From an uncultured Erythrobacter sp. (GTDB taxonomy: Bacteria; Pseudomonadota; Alphaproteobacteria; Sphingomonadales; Sphingomonadaceae), in contig CAMYIQ010000275.1 in NCBI GenBank assembly GCA_947258465.1, positions 1 to 20,198 on the forward strand: a stretch of DNA of 20,198 nucleotides, read 5' to 3'. The notes below the pieces were generated by a model that saw nothing but the letters and a program-made list of their open reading frames with translations, was not told the origin of the DNA and ran no database searches. Positions 1-6,906 of the stretch are shown one piece after another. Position numbers and translations under genes: made by a program. Position 1 is the first letter of the stretch. Every line of letters starts with the position of its first letter.

Positions 1-671
1 ACGCGCTGCGTTTCAGCGAGGCAGGAGATGAAGAACATCACCCAGATCGGGAAGATCAGCGGGTGCACGACATAGGCATTGATGATGCCGAGGCCGAACT
101 GCTGCTGCGCAGCGACGATGCCGGACAGGTTGAACGTGCCTGCGAACAGCACGACACAAACCAGGATGAAGCCGATCGACACTTCGTAGCTGATCATCTG
201 CGCGGCGGCGCGCATGGCCGAAAAGAACGGGTATTTCGAGTTACTCGCCCACCCGCTCATGACCACGCCGTAAACGCCGAGCGAGCTGATCGCGAGGACA
301 TAGAGCAGGCCGACATTGATGTCCGCCAGCACCACGCCCGCATCGAAGGGGATCACTGCCCAGGCGAGCAGCGCGACGGTGAAGGTGATGATCGGCGCGA
401 GCAGGAAGATGCCCTTGTTCGCCGCGCTCGGAATGATGGTTTCCTGCAGGAACACCTTCAGACCGTCGGCAAAGCTTTGCAGCAAGCCGAAGGGGCCGAC
501 CACATTCGGGCCGCGGCGCAAATTGATCGCCGCCCAGACCTTGCGGTCGACATAGATGATCATGGCGACCGCCAGCATCAGCGGCAGCGCGATCAGCAGG
601 ATGCCCGCAATGGTGGCAGTGAACCACGCCCATTCGTAATTCATGCCGAGGGATTGGAAGAATTCGGTCAT
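1..671 (-). CDS. nuoH: NADH-quinone oxidoreductase subunit H, 3' end off the left edge
   Basis: NuoH is a polytopic membrane subunit of complex I. It sits where the hydrophilic arm meets the membrane and helps form the quinone chamber. Reading the minus strand from the ATG at 671 gives 223 residues (MTEFFQSLGMNYEWAW...) with no stop before the window edge; the family is about 340-350 residues, so roughly a third is missing. Seen: an N-terminal membrane helix (about residues 16-40), the family segment DRKVWAAINLRRGPNVVGP, and the diagnostic SGWASNSKYPFFSAMRAAAQ followed by MISYEV, which lines the quinone site. The ATG overlaps the nuoG stop as ATGA. A GGAGG at 679-683, inside the last nuoG codons, is its ribosome binding site. 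Expected downstream partners (nuoI onwards) lie outside the window. Identity is very secure. Confidence 0.97.
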   Translation of the reverse strand, partial: MTEFFQSLGMNYEWAWFTATIAGILLIALPLMLAVAMIIYVDRKVWAAINLRRGPNVVGPFGLLQSFADGLKVFLQETIIPSAANKGIFLLAPIITFTVALLAWAVIPFDAGVVLADINVGLLYVLAISSLGVYGVVMSGWASNSKYPFFSAMRAAAQMISYEVSIGFILVCVVLFAGTFNLSGIVAAQQQFGLGIINAYVVHPLIFPIWVMFFISCLAETQR

Positions 672-2677
672 TCCGCAGCCTCCGCGAGTTCGCCATTGCC
701 GAGCAGTTCGCTCGAGCACTGCTGCATCACCGCGCTGGCGCGGGCGATCGGGTTGGTAAGGTAGAAGTCCTTGATCGGATAGGCCGAGATCGTGCCTTCG
801 GCCTTCGCGTTTGCATCCGACTTGGGCAGCGCGCCATAATCGGCCAGGCCTTCCTCGCCGAGAGCGGGAACTTCGGCAATCATCGCCGCCTGAAGCTGTG
901 CGAAGCTGTCGAAGCCGACCTCGACCTTCAGCGCATCGGCGAGCGCCCGCAGGATCGTCCAGTCCTCCCGCGCATCACCCGGCGCGAAGACGGCCTTCTC
1001 GGCAAACTGCACGCGGCCTTCGGTGTTGACGTAGGTCCCGTCCTTCTCGGCATAGCTCGCGCCGGGCAGAATGATATCTGCCGCATGTGCGCCGCGATCG
1101 CCGTGATGGCCGATATAGACTTTGAGCGCGTCGGCGAAGGGTTCGAAATCCATCTCGTCCGCGCCAAGGCTGATGACCACCTTGGGATTGGCGGCGACAA
1201 TGTCCTTCATCCCGCCCTGCTGCGCAAAGCCGAGCATCAGCCCGCCCATGCGCGCGGCGCTGAAATGCAGCACGTTGAAGCCGTTCCAGCCATCCTTCAC
1301 GAGACCGTATGTGTCGGCAAAAGCAAGACCGCCTGTGAGCGCGCCTTTTGCGAGAGCCGCACCGCCCATGATGATAGCGGGACGTTCCGCGCCCTTGAAA
1401 GCCTCGGCGACTTCCTTCGGAAGCTTGGAGAGTACCGACAGGTCCTGACCGAGGAATTCGGCCGGATAGGTTGTCTCCCAGCGCGGGCCGATGACGAAAA
1501 CCTTGGCGCCGCGCTTCACCGCCTTGCGGATGCGGACATTCACCAGCGGGGCTTCCCAGCGGATATGGCTGCCGACGATCAGGATCGCATCTGCGGTCTC
1601 GATCCCCGCCAGGCCCGAGTTGAAATTCACTGCGGCAAGATTCGACACGTCGTAATCCATGCCGGTCTGGCGGCCTTCGAGCAGGTTCGATCCGCAAGCC
1701 TTCAGCAGCGCCTTGGCTGCGAACATCGTTTCGCAATCGACCATGTCGCCCGCGATGGCGGCAATGTCCTTGCCCGGCTTCGCCTTGGCGATAGCCTTGA
1801 AAGCCTCGTCCCAGCTCGCGGGCTGGAGGCCGCCCTTCTTGCGCATGAACACCTTGTCGAGACGGCGCTTGGTAAGGCCATCGACCTGGTAACGCGCCTT
1901 GTCCGAAATCCATTCCTCGTTGACGTCGTCATTGATACGCGGAAGCGCGCGCATGACTTCGCGGCCACGACTGTCGAGACGGATGTTCGAGCCGACCGCG
2001 TCCGACACGTCGATGCTGAGGGTCTTCTTCAGCTCCCACGGCCGCGCTTCGAAAGCATAGGGGCGCGAAGTGAGCGCACCGACCGGACACAGGTCGATCA
2101 CATTGGCGCTCAACTCGTGTTCGGCGGCCTGTTCGAGATAGGTCGTGATCTGCATATCCTCACCGCGACCGACCGCGCCGATCTCGTCCACGCCCGCGAT
2201 TTCCTCGCTAAAGCGCACGCAGCGGGTGCAGTGGATGCAGCGGGTCATGACCGTCTTGATCAGCGGCCCCATGTATTTCTCGGTCACCGCGCGCTTGTTT
2301 TCGTCATAACGCGTGGCGCCGCGACCATAGGCGATCGACTGATCCTGCAGGTCGCATTCGCCGCCCTGGTCGCAGATCGGGCAGTCGAGCGGGTGGTTGA
2401 TGAGCAGGAATTCCATCACGCCTTCGCGCGCGGTTTTCACCATTTCGCTGTCGGTGCGGATTTCCTGGCCATCGGCAGCCGGAAGCGCGCAGCTTGCCTG
2501 CGGTTTGGGCGGCCCGGGCTTTACCTCGACCAGGCACATGCGGCAATTGCCGGCGATCGACAGTCGCTCGTGATAGCAGAAGCGCGGGATTTCCTTGCCC
2601 GCCAGCTCGCAGGCCTGAAGAACGGTCGCGCCGTCCGGAACCTCGATTTCCTGTCCGTCTACGGTGACTTTAGGCAT
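668..2677 (-). CDS. nuoG: NADH-quinone oxidoreductase subunit G (75-kDa subunit)
   Basis: NuoG is the large iron-sulfur subunit of the complex I electron-input arm and carries electrons from NuoE/F towards NuoI/B. The product is 669 residues, close to the mitochondrial and alphaproteobacterial size and shorter than the roughly 900-residue E. coli form. Visible ligands: N1b [2Fe-2S] C34, C45, C48, C63; N5 [4Fe-4S] H95, C99, C102, C108; N4 [4Fe-4S] C147, C150, C153, C197 in the CPVGAL motif. No further cysteine cluster follows, so the E. coli N7 site is absent, as usual in this lineage. A molybdopterin-oxidoreductase-like domain, without cofactor function in this family, makes up the rest. I chose the ATG at 2677 (MPKVTVDGQE), where the ferredoxin fold begins; the open frame runs 40 codons further upstream but has no family similarity there. 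The start overlaps the preceding stop as TAATG, with GGAGG at 2688-2692. It ends in ...GELAEAAE. Confidence 0.97.
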   Translation of the reverse strand: MPKVTVDGQEIEVPDGATVLQACELAGKEIPRFCYHERLSIAGNCRMCLVEVKPGPPKPQASCALPAADGQEIRTDSEMVKTAREGVMEFLLINHPLDCPICDQGGECDLQDQSIAYGRGATRYDENKRAVTEKYMGPLIKTVMTRCIHCTRCVRFSEEIAGVDEIGAVGRGEDMQITTYLEQAAEHELSANVIDLCPVGALTSRPYAFEARPWELKKTLSIDVSDAVGSNIRLDSRGREVMRALPRINDDVNEEWISDKARYQVDGLTKRRLDKVFMRKKGGLQPASWDEAFKAIAKAKPGKDIAAIAGDMVDCETMFAAKALLKACGSNLLEGRQTGMDYDVSNLAAVNFNSGLAGIETADAILIVGSHIRWEAPLVNVRIRKAVKRGAKVFVIGPRWETTYPAEFLGQDLSVLSKLPKEVAEAFKGAERPAIIMGGAALAKGALTGGLAFADTYGLVKDGWNGFNVLHFSAARMGGLMLGFAQQGGMKDIVAANPKVVISLGADEMDFEPFADALKVYIGHHGDRGAHAADIILPGASYAEKDGTYVNTEGRVQFAEKAVFAPGDAREDWTILRALADALKVEVGFDSFAQLQAAMIAEVPALGEEGLADYGALPKSDANAKAEGTISAYPIKDFYLTNPIARASAVMQQCSSELLGNGELAEAAE
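670..683 (-). repeat. Junction repeat at the nuoG/nuoH boundary (embedded ribosome binding site)
   Basis: The 14-base sequence ATTCCGCAGCCTCC (plus strand) is identical to 2679-2692 and matches 3419-3432 at 12 of 14 positions. On the coding strand it reads GGAGGCTGCGGAAT: it encodes the last residues EAAE of the upstream protein and supplies GGAGG seven bases before the downstream ATG. Confidence 0.7.
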
Positions 2678-3420
2678 TATTCCGCAGCCTCCATCACACG
2701 TTCCGCACCAAATCGCACCCGCGACCATAGGCCGTCTGCAACCAGTGCCCTCACGCTCAAGGGCATTAGAACGATCTCCTGCCCCTGCGTCACGCAACTG
2801 CCCAGCGTCGGGACAAGTGCGTTCACTGCTGCCAATTCATCATCGCTTGCGGGAGTAGTCCGCAAAAGACGATCGGCATCAGCAGGTGCATTGAAGACGA
2901 TACAGTCGGCAAGCGCTCCGTATAGCCTAGCCTGAACGACTTTGCCGGACTCTACAAAAACCCTGTTGGTAAGGAATTCCTCATCGTCCGGGCCAATCTG
3001 CGGCGGTTCACGTCTCGCACTCAGGTAAGCTTCTTCGGCTAGCAATGGCCGTAGGCCATCTATTTGAAACGACATCATCGCTCTCAATTGATCGTCGGTC
3101 ATTGCTCGGGACAGGCACTTGGACATCCCAAGTTTCTCGACAAGATCGGCTTCATCGAAGCCAAGTTGCTCGAAGTTTACGGTCTTCGGGTCGCTGCTGT
3201 TTAGCAAACGATCAACGACATCGGCGTCTCGCTCGTAGATGCAGCGGGCGAAGTCCTTCTTCATTTTCCGAGCAAGATCGGGATCGATCGCCTTGGGGTT
3301 ACTGGCGATACGAGTGCCTGCAGGAGTATGCGGCTTCAGTTGGGCATGACCTGGACTCCCGCAGAGCACGCCCGCGAAGATCGAACCAACGATGATCGCT
3401 TTCAAGCTGGACACCCTCAT
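2677..3420 (-). CDS. Exported protein of unknown function inserted between nuoF and nuoG
   Basis: I do not recognise a named family. The 247-residue product begins with a typical signal peptide (MRVSSLKAIIVGSIFAGVLC, then GSPGHAQ) with likely signal peptidase I cleavage after GHA, so the mature protein should be periplasmic. C20 lies in the hydrophobic stretch but is not in a proper lipobox, because Leu is at -1. The mature part has four cysteines that form two similar units: C60...DADVVDRLLNSSDP...C102, and C173...PADADRLLRTTPAS...C209. Each is followed by a related helix (GLRPLLAEEAYL and SVRALVADGLW). This suggests a duplicated, disulfide-linked helical domain. The ATG at 3420 overlaps the nuoF stop (ATGA) and the TAA overlaps the nuoG ATG, so translation is coupled to complex I genes. 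By hand count GC is about 50% over 3061-3240, against roughly 57-70% in sampled nuo lines, which hints at later acquisition. That it is a complex I partner is only an inference from position. Confidence 0.85.
   Translation of the reverse strand: MRVSSLKAIIVGSIFAGVLCGSPGHAQLKPHTPAGTRIASNPKAIDPDLARKMKKDFARCIYERDADVVDRLLNSSDPKTVNFEQLGFDEADLVEKLGMSKCLSRAMTDDQLRAMMSFQIDGLRPLLAEEAYLSARREPPQIGPDDEEFLTNRVFVESGKVVQARLYGALADCIVFNAPADADRLLRTTPASDDELAAVNALVPTLGSCVTQGQEIVLMPLSVRALVADGLWSRVRFGAERVMEAAE
2679..2692 (-). repeat. Junction repeat at the inserted gene/nuoG boundary
   Basis: This is an exact copy of the 14-base junction sequence at 670-683. It encodes the EAAE C-terminus of the inserted exported protein and provides GGAGG (2688-2692), ten bases before the nuoG ATG. 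Confidence 0.7.
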
Positions 3421-4709
3421 TCCGCGGCCTCGGCGAATTTGGCGTTGTGTTCTTCGATCCGGCGCTCGAGCTCGGGGCGGAAGTGGCGGATGAGGCCCTG
3501 GATCGGCCATGCAGCCGCGTCGCCCAGTGCGCAGATGGTGTGGCCTTCGACCTGCTTGGTCACCTGCTGTAGCATGTCGATTTCCTCGATCGCCGCATCG
3601 CCGGTGCGCAGGCGTTCCATCATGCGCCACATCCAGCCCGTGCCTTCGCGGCATGGCGTGCACTGGCCGCAGCTTTCGTGCTTGTAGAAATAGCTGAGAC
3701 GGCTGATCGCGCGTACGATGTCGGTCGACTTGTCCATAACGATGACGCCCGCAGTGCCAAGACCCGAGCCCAAGTCCTTGAGGCCGTCGAAATCCATCGG
3801 CGCGTCCCAAATCTGCTCTGCTGGGACCAGCGGAACCGAGGAGCCGCCCGGGATCACGGCGAGCAGGTTGTCCTTGCCGCCGATGATGCCGCCGCAATGC
3901 TTCTCGATCAGTTCGCTGAACGGGATGCTGAGCGCTTCCTCGACCACACAGGGCTTGTTCACATGGCCGCTGATTTGGAAGAGCTTGGTGCCCTTGTTGT
4001 TCTCGCGACCGAAGCTTGCGAACCAGCTCGCGCCGCGGCGCAGGATGGTCGGGACGACAGCAATCGATTCGACATTGTTGACCGTGGTCGGGCAGCCATA
4101 AAGGCCCGCGCCCGCCGGGAACGGCGGCTTGAGGCGCGGCTGGCCCTTCTTGCCTTCGAGGCTTTCGATCATCGCGGTTTCTTCGCCGCAGATATAGGCG
4201 CCCGCCCCGCGGTGCAGGAAGACATCGAAATCGTAGCCGGATTTTGACGCGTTCTTGCCGATCAGCCCGGCGTCATAGGCCTCGTCGATGGCGGCCTGGA
4301 GCGTTTCCGCCTCGCGAATATACTCGCCGCGAATGTAGATATAGGCTGCCCTCGCCCGCATGGCGTAGCCCGCGACCAGCGCGCCTTCGATCAGCTTGTG
4401 CGGATCGTGGCGGATGATCTCGCGATCCTTGCACGAACCGGGTTCGGATTCGTCGGCATTGATGACGAGGAAGCTCGGACGGCCGTCTTTGCTTTCCTTC
4501 GGCATGAACGACCATTTGAGCCCCGTGGGGAAGCCCGCACCGCCGCGACCGCGCAGGCCCGAGGCCTTCATTTCCTCGATGATGTTCTCGTGGCCACGCG
4601 CAATCAGCGACTTGGTATCGTCCCAGTCACCGCGCTGCTGCGCCGCCTTCAGGCCCCAGTCCTGGAAGCCGTAGACATTGGTAAAGATGCGATCCTTATC
4701 GGCAAGCAT
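3417..4709 (-). CDS. nuoF: NADH-quinone oxidoreductase subunit F (51-kDa, NADH/FMN-binding)
   Basis: NuoF is the entry point of complex I. It binds NADH and FMN and passes electrons to its [4Fe-4S] cluster N3. The 430-residue product is full length for the family. Seen: the glycine-rich GLRGRGGAGFPTG (residues 51-63), the segment NADESEPGSCKDREI next to the FMN site, GAGAYICGEETAMIESLEG, and the N3 ligands C347, C350, C353 (SCGQCTPCREG) with C393 (CALGDAAAWP). The ATG at 4709 shares a base with the stop of the small upstream gene (TGATG), and a G-rich stretch nine bases upstream can serve as ribosome binding site. The C-terminus ...KFAEAAE is encoded by a GAGG-containing sequence that doubles as the ribosome binding site of the next gene. 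Assignment is secure. Confidence 0.98.
   Translation of the reverse strand: MLADKDRIFTNVYGFQDWGLKAAQQRGDWDDTKSLIARGHENIIEEMKASGLRGRGGAGFPTGLKWSFMPKESKDGRPSFLVINADESEPGSCKDREIIRHDPHKLIEGALVAGYAMRARAAYIYIRGEYIREAETLQAAIDEAYDAGLIGKNASKSGYDFDVFLHRGAGAYICGEETAMIESLEGKKGQPRLKPPFPAGAGLYGCPTTVNNVESIAVVPTILRRGASWFASFGRENNKGTKLFQISGHVNKPCVVEEALSIPFSELIEKHCGGIIGGKDNLLAVIPGGSSVPLVPAEQIWDAPMDFDGLKDLGSGLGTAGVIVMDKSTDIVRAISRLSYFYKHESCGQCTPCREGTGWMWRMMERLRTGDAAIEEIDMLQQVTKQVEGHTICALGDAAAWPIQGLIRHFRPELERRIEEHNAKFAEAAE
3419..3432 (-). repeat. Junction repeat at the nuoF/inserted gene boundary
   Basis: This is a near copy (12 of 14 bases) of the sequence at 2679-2692. It encodes the EAAE end of NuoF and provides GAGG seven bases before the ATG of the inserted gene. 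The two copies therefore bracket the inserted gene as direct repeats. Confidence 0.65.
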
Positions 4710-4849
4710 CAGAATGCGCCCCCTTGCGAGAGGAAATAGATGGCGGCGACCGCGATCACCGCGAGCACACCGAATTTCACGAGACCGACGAGCAACTTCC
4801 AGGCGATAAAGCCGACGATCAGCGCGATAAGGATGGTGGCGATGCTCAT
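4709..4849 (-). CDS. Small membrane protein (46 residues) between nuoE and nuoF
   Basis: This is a short open frame with ATG at 4849 and TGA ending at 4709, overlapping the nuoE stop (TGATG) and the nuoF start (TGATG) by one base each. The product, starting MSIATILIALIVGFIAWKLL, is almost wholly hydrophobic. It can form one long bent or two short membrane helices (about residues 3-20 and 22-41) split by a lone lysine at 25, ending SQGGAF. A strong ribosome binding site (AAGGA, six bases before the ATG) lies in the last nuoE codons. The perfect fit between two nuo genes, strong ribosome binding site and membrane-protein composition make it a likely real gene rather than a spacer. I know no function. 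A small complex I accessory or assembly peptide is possible but unproven. Confidence 0.75.
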   Translation of the reverse strand: MSIATILIALIVGFIAWKLLVGLVKFGVLAVIAVAAIYFLSQGGAF

Positions 4850-5517
4850 CACCAGTCCTTCCGATAGTCGTGATTGGCGTCGACCATTTCGGGCAGTGAG
4901 CTCAGCGCGTTCGCGGGTTCGCTGGTGTGCCGGCCTGGTTCTTGCGTACCGGTCTTGGGCTGTTCGCCCTTGGCCAGCGCATCGAGCACGGTGTCGAGCC
5001 GTTCAGGCGTCAGATCCTCGTAATTGTCGTCATTGATCTGGACCATCGGCGCGGTGGCGCAATTGCCCATGCATTCGACTTCGGTGAGGGTCCACAACCC
5101 GTCTTCCGACACCGTGCCCTTCTTCATGCCGCGCTTCTTGCAGGTTTCGAACAAACCGTCCGAACCGCGCAGCATGCAGGGCGTCGTGCCGCAGACCTGT
5201 ACGTGGTACTTACCCACGGGCTTGAGGTTGTACATGAAATAGAAGGTCGCAACCTCGAGCACGCGGATCACCGGCATGTCGAGATAGTCGGCGACATATT
5301 CGATCACCGGCAGCGGCAGCCAGCCCTGCGTATCGGTTTCCTCGCCGACCTGGCGCTGGGCCAGATCCAGCAGCGGCATCACGGCAGAGCGCTGACGCCC
5401 CTCGGGATAGCGCGCAATCGCGGCGTCCGCACGCTCACGGTAGCTTTCGGTAAATTCGAAAGCGCCCCAGCGTTCGCGCAGCTCGGGAGTATCGGGTGCG
5501 GGGGAACGGTCAGCCAT
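4849..5517 (-). CDS. nuoE: NADH-quinone oxidoreductase subunit E (24-kDa)
   Basis: NuoE carries the off-path [2Fe-2S] cluster N1a next to NuoF in the NADH-dehydrogenase module. It is a thioredoxin-like ferredoxin fold preceded by a helical N-terminal domain. In the 222-residue product the cluster ligands are C109 and C114 (VCGTTPC) and C149 and C153 (ECMGNC). The segment RVLEVATFYFMYNLKPVGK is the typical lead-in. The C-terminal part after residue 185 (KGEQPKTGTQEPGRHTSEPA...) looks like a flexible tail beyond the core fold. Start: ATG at 5517 (MADRSPAPDTPELRER), eight bases inside the 3' end of the upstream small membrane-protein gene, with AGG seven bases before it. The stop overlaps the next small gene as TGATG. 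Confidence 0.97.
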   Translation of the reverse strand: MADRSPAPDTPELRERWGAFEFTESYRERADAAIARYPEGRQRSAVMPLLDLAQRQVGEETDTQGWLPLPVIEYVADYLDMPVIRVLEVATFYFMYNLKPVGKYHVQVCGTTPCMLRGSDGLFETCKKRGMKKGTVSEDGLWTLTEVECMGNCATAPMVQINDDNYEDLTPERLDTVLDALAKGEQPKTGTQEPGRHTSEPANALSSLPEMVDANHDYRKDW

Positions 5518-5692
5518 TGATCAACCTGCGTTCGACATAGCGGCCCACATAGAGACCGATGACGGCAGCGAAGGCCGTCGAGAGAATTTCCTTAAGCGAC
5601 ACTTCGCCGTGGAAGGCGGCGAGGTAAGCCGCCACCGCCGAAGCGAACGCCGCGAATGCTGCGGCTAAGATGAACAGTTCGCGCGCAATCAC
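5510..5692 (-). CDS. Small membrane protein (60 residues) between nuoD and nuoE
   Basis: The GTG at 5692 overlaps the nuoD stop as GTGA. It is preceded by GGGGAG at a spacing of eight bases, embedded in the last nuoD codons, which favours this GTG as the true start. The 60-residue product has two predicted membrane helices: about 6-27 (alanine-rich, FILAAAFAAFASAVAAYLAA) and about 36-52. A short loop HGEVSLKE lies between them and a basic tail GRYVERRLING follows, which suggests both ends are cytoplasmic. Its stop lies eight bases inside nuoE. I recognise no family. The tight coupling on both sides and membrane topology make a complex I-linked role plausible by position only. Confidence 0.75.
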   Translation of the reverse strand: MIARELFILAAAFAAFASAVAAYLAAFHGEVSLKEILSTAFAAVIGLYVGRYVERRLING

Positions 5693-6906
5693 CGGTCACA
5701 CTCCCCGAAAACGACGTCGATAGCGCCGAGGATGGCGGTGGCATCGGGCAGCATGTGGCCTTTGCTCATAAAATCCATCGCCTGCAAATGGCTGAAAGCC
5801 GTCGGACGGATCTTGCAGCGATAGGGTTTGTTCGAGCCGTCGCTGACCAGATAGACGCCGAATTCGCCCTTGGGGCTTTCGGTGGCGACGTAGACCTCGC
5901 CCGCAGGGACGTGGAAGCCCTCGGTGTAGAGCTTAAAGTGGTGGATGAGCGCTTCCATCGACTGCTTCATTTCGGCGCGCTTGGGCGGCGAAACCTTGCG
6001 ATCGTCGGAGCAGATCGGGCCACTAGGCATCTGCGCCAGGCACTGCTTGATGATCTTCGCGCTCTCGTAAACTTCCTTCACGCGCACGACGAAGCGGTCG
6101 TAGCAGTCCGAATTGGTGCCGACGGGAATGTCGAACTCCATCCGGTCGTAAACATCGTAGGGCTGCGACTTGCGCAGGTCCCACGGGATGCCCGCAGCGC
6201 GGATCATCGGGCCGGAGAAACCCCAGGCCACCGCGTCGTCCTTGCTCACAACGGCGATGTCGACGTTGCGCTGCTTGAAGATGCGGTTGTCCAGCACGAG
6301 GCTCATCGCATCGCCGAACAGTTCCTGGAGCCGACCATCGACCCAGTTGCCGATATCGACCAGCAGCTTTTCGGGCACGTCCTGGTGGACCCCGCCCGGA
6401 CGGAACCAGGCGCTGTGCATACGCGCGCCCGAAGCCCGCTCGAAAAAGTTCATGCAGTCTTCGCGCAGTTCGAACACCCACAGGTTGGGCGTCATCGCGC
6501 CCACGTCCATAACGTGCGCGCCGATGTTCAGCATGTGGTTGCAGATGCGCGTCAGCTCGGCGAACAGCACGCGCAGATACTGGCCGCGCTCGGGCACCTC
6601 GACATTGAGCAGCTTCTCGATCGCGAGGACGTAGCTGTATTCCTGCGCCAGCGGCGAGCAGTAGTCGAGGCGGTCGAAATAGGGGAGCGCCTGGAGATAG
6701 GTCTTGTGCTCGATCAGCTTTTCGGTGCCGCGGTGCAGCAGGCCGACATGCGGATCGATCCTTTCGATGATCTCGCCGTCGAGCTCCATGACCATGCGCA
6801 GCACGCCGTGCGCTGCAGGGTGCTGAGGCCCGAAGTTGATCGTGTAATTGGTGATCACCTCGTCGCCGGTGGTCGGCGATTCTTCAAGATGCATGGCGTG
6901 GCTCAT
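5689..6906 (-). CDS. nuoD: NADH-quinone oxidoreductase subunit D (49-kDa)
   Basis: NuoD forms, with NuoB and NuoH, the quinone-reduction site of complex I and descends from the large subunit of NiFe hydrogenases. The product is 405 residues, normal for a stand-alone NuoD (not fused to NuoC). Seen: NFGPQHPAAHGVLR (residues 24-37) in the quinone loop, HVGLLHRGTEKLIE, LDYCSPLAQEYSYVLAIEKL, the NHMLNIGAHVMDVGAMTPNL segment, SGPMIRAAGIPWDLRKSQPY, and the C-terminal HMLPDATAILGAIDVVFGECDR, which ends in the family-typical D-R. The ATG at 6906 overlaps the stop of the upstream lipoprotein gene (ATGA). The ribosome binding site is weak (GGA), so translation probably relies on coupling. An internal ATG at codon 5 is an alternative start. 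Confidence 0.98.
   Translation of the reverse strand: MSHAMHLEESPTTGDEVITNYTINFGPQHPAAHGVLRMVMELDGEIIERIDPHVGLLHRGTEKLIEHKTYLQALPYFDRLDYCSPLAQEYSYVLAIEKLLNVEVPERGQYLRVLFAELTRICNHMLNIGAHVMDVGAMTPNLWVFELREDCMNFFERASGARMHSAWFRPGGVHQDVPEKLLVDIGNWVDGRLQELFGDAMSLVLDNRIFKQRNVDIAVVSKDDAVAWGFSGPMIRAAGIPWDLRKSQPYDVYDRMEFDIPVGTNSDCYDRFVVRVKEVYESAKIIKQCLAQMPSGPICSDDRKVSPPKRAEMKQSMEALIHHFKLYTEGFHVPAGEVYVATESPKGEFGVYLVSDGSNKPYRCKIRPTAFSHLQAMDFMSKGHMLPDATAILGAIDVVFGECDR

Noticed and set aside
1085..2935. A 616-codon open frame on the plus strand across nuoG.
   Set aside because: It is fully antisense to a certain nuoG and its translation is rich in His, Arg, Asp and Ala without domain patterns. It is a GC-rich codon-position shadow.
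3421..3897. Upstream extension of the inserted exported protein into nuoF (406 codons in total).
   Set aside because: It overlaps nuoF in another frame. The signal peptide and the ATGA overlap fix the start at 3420.
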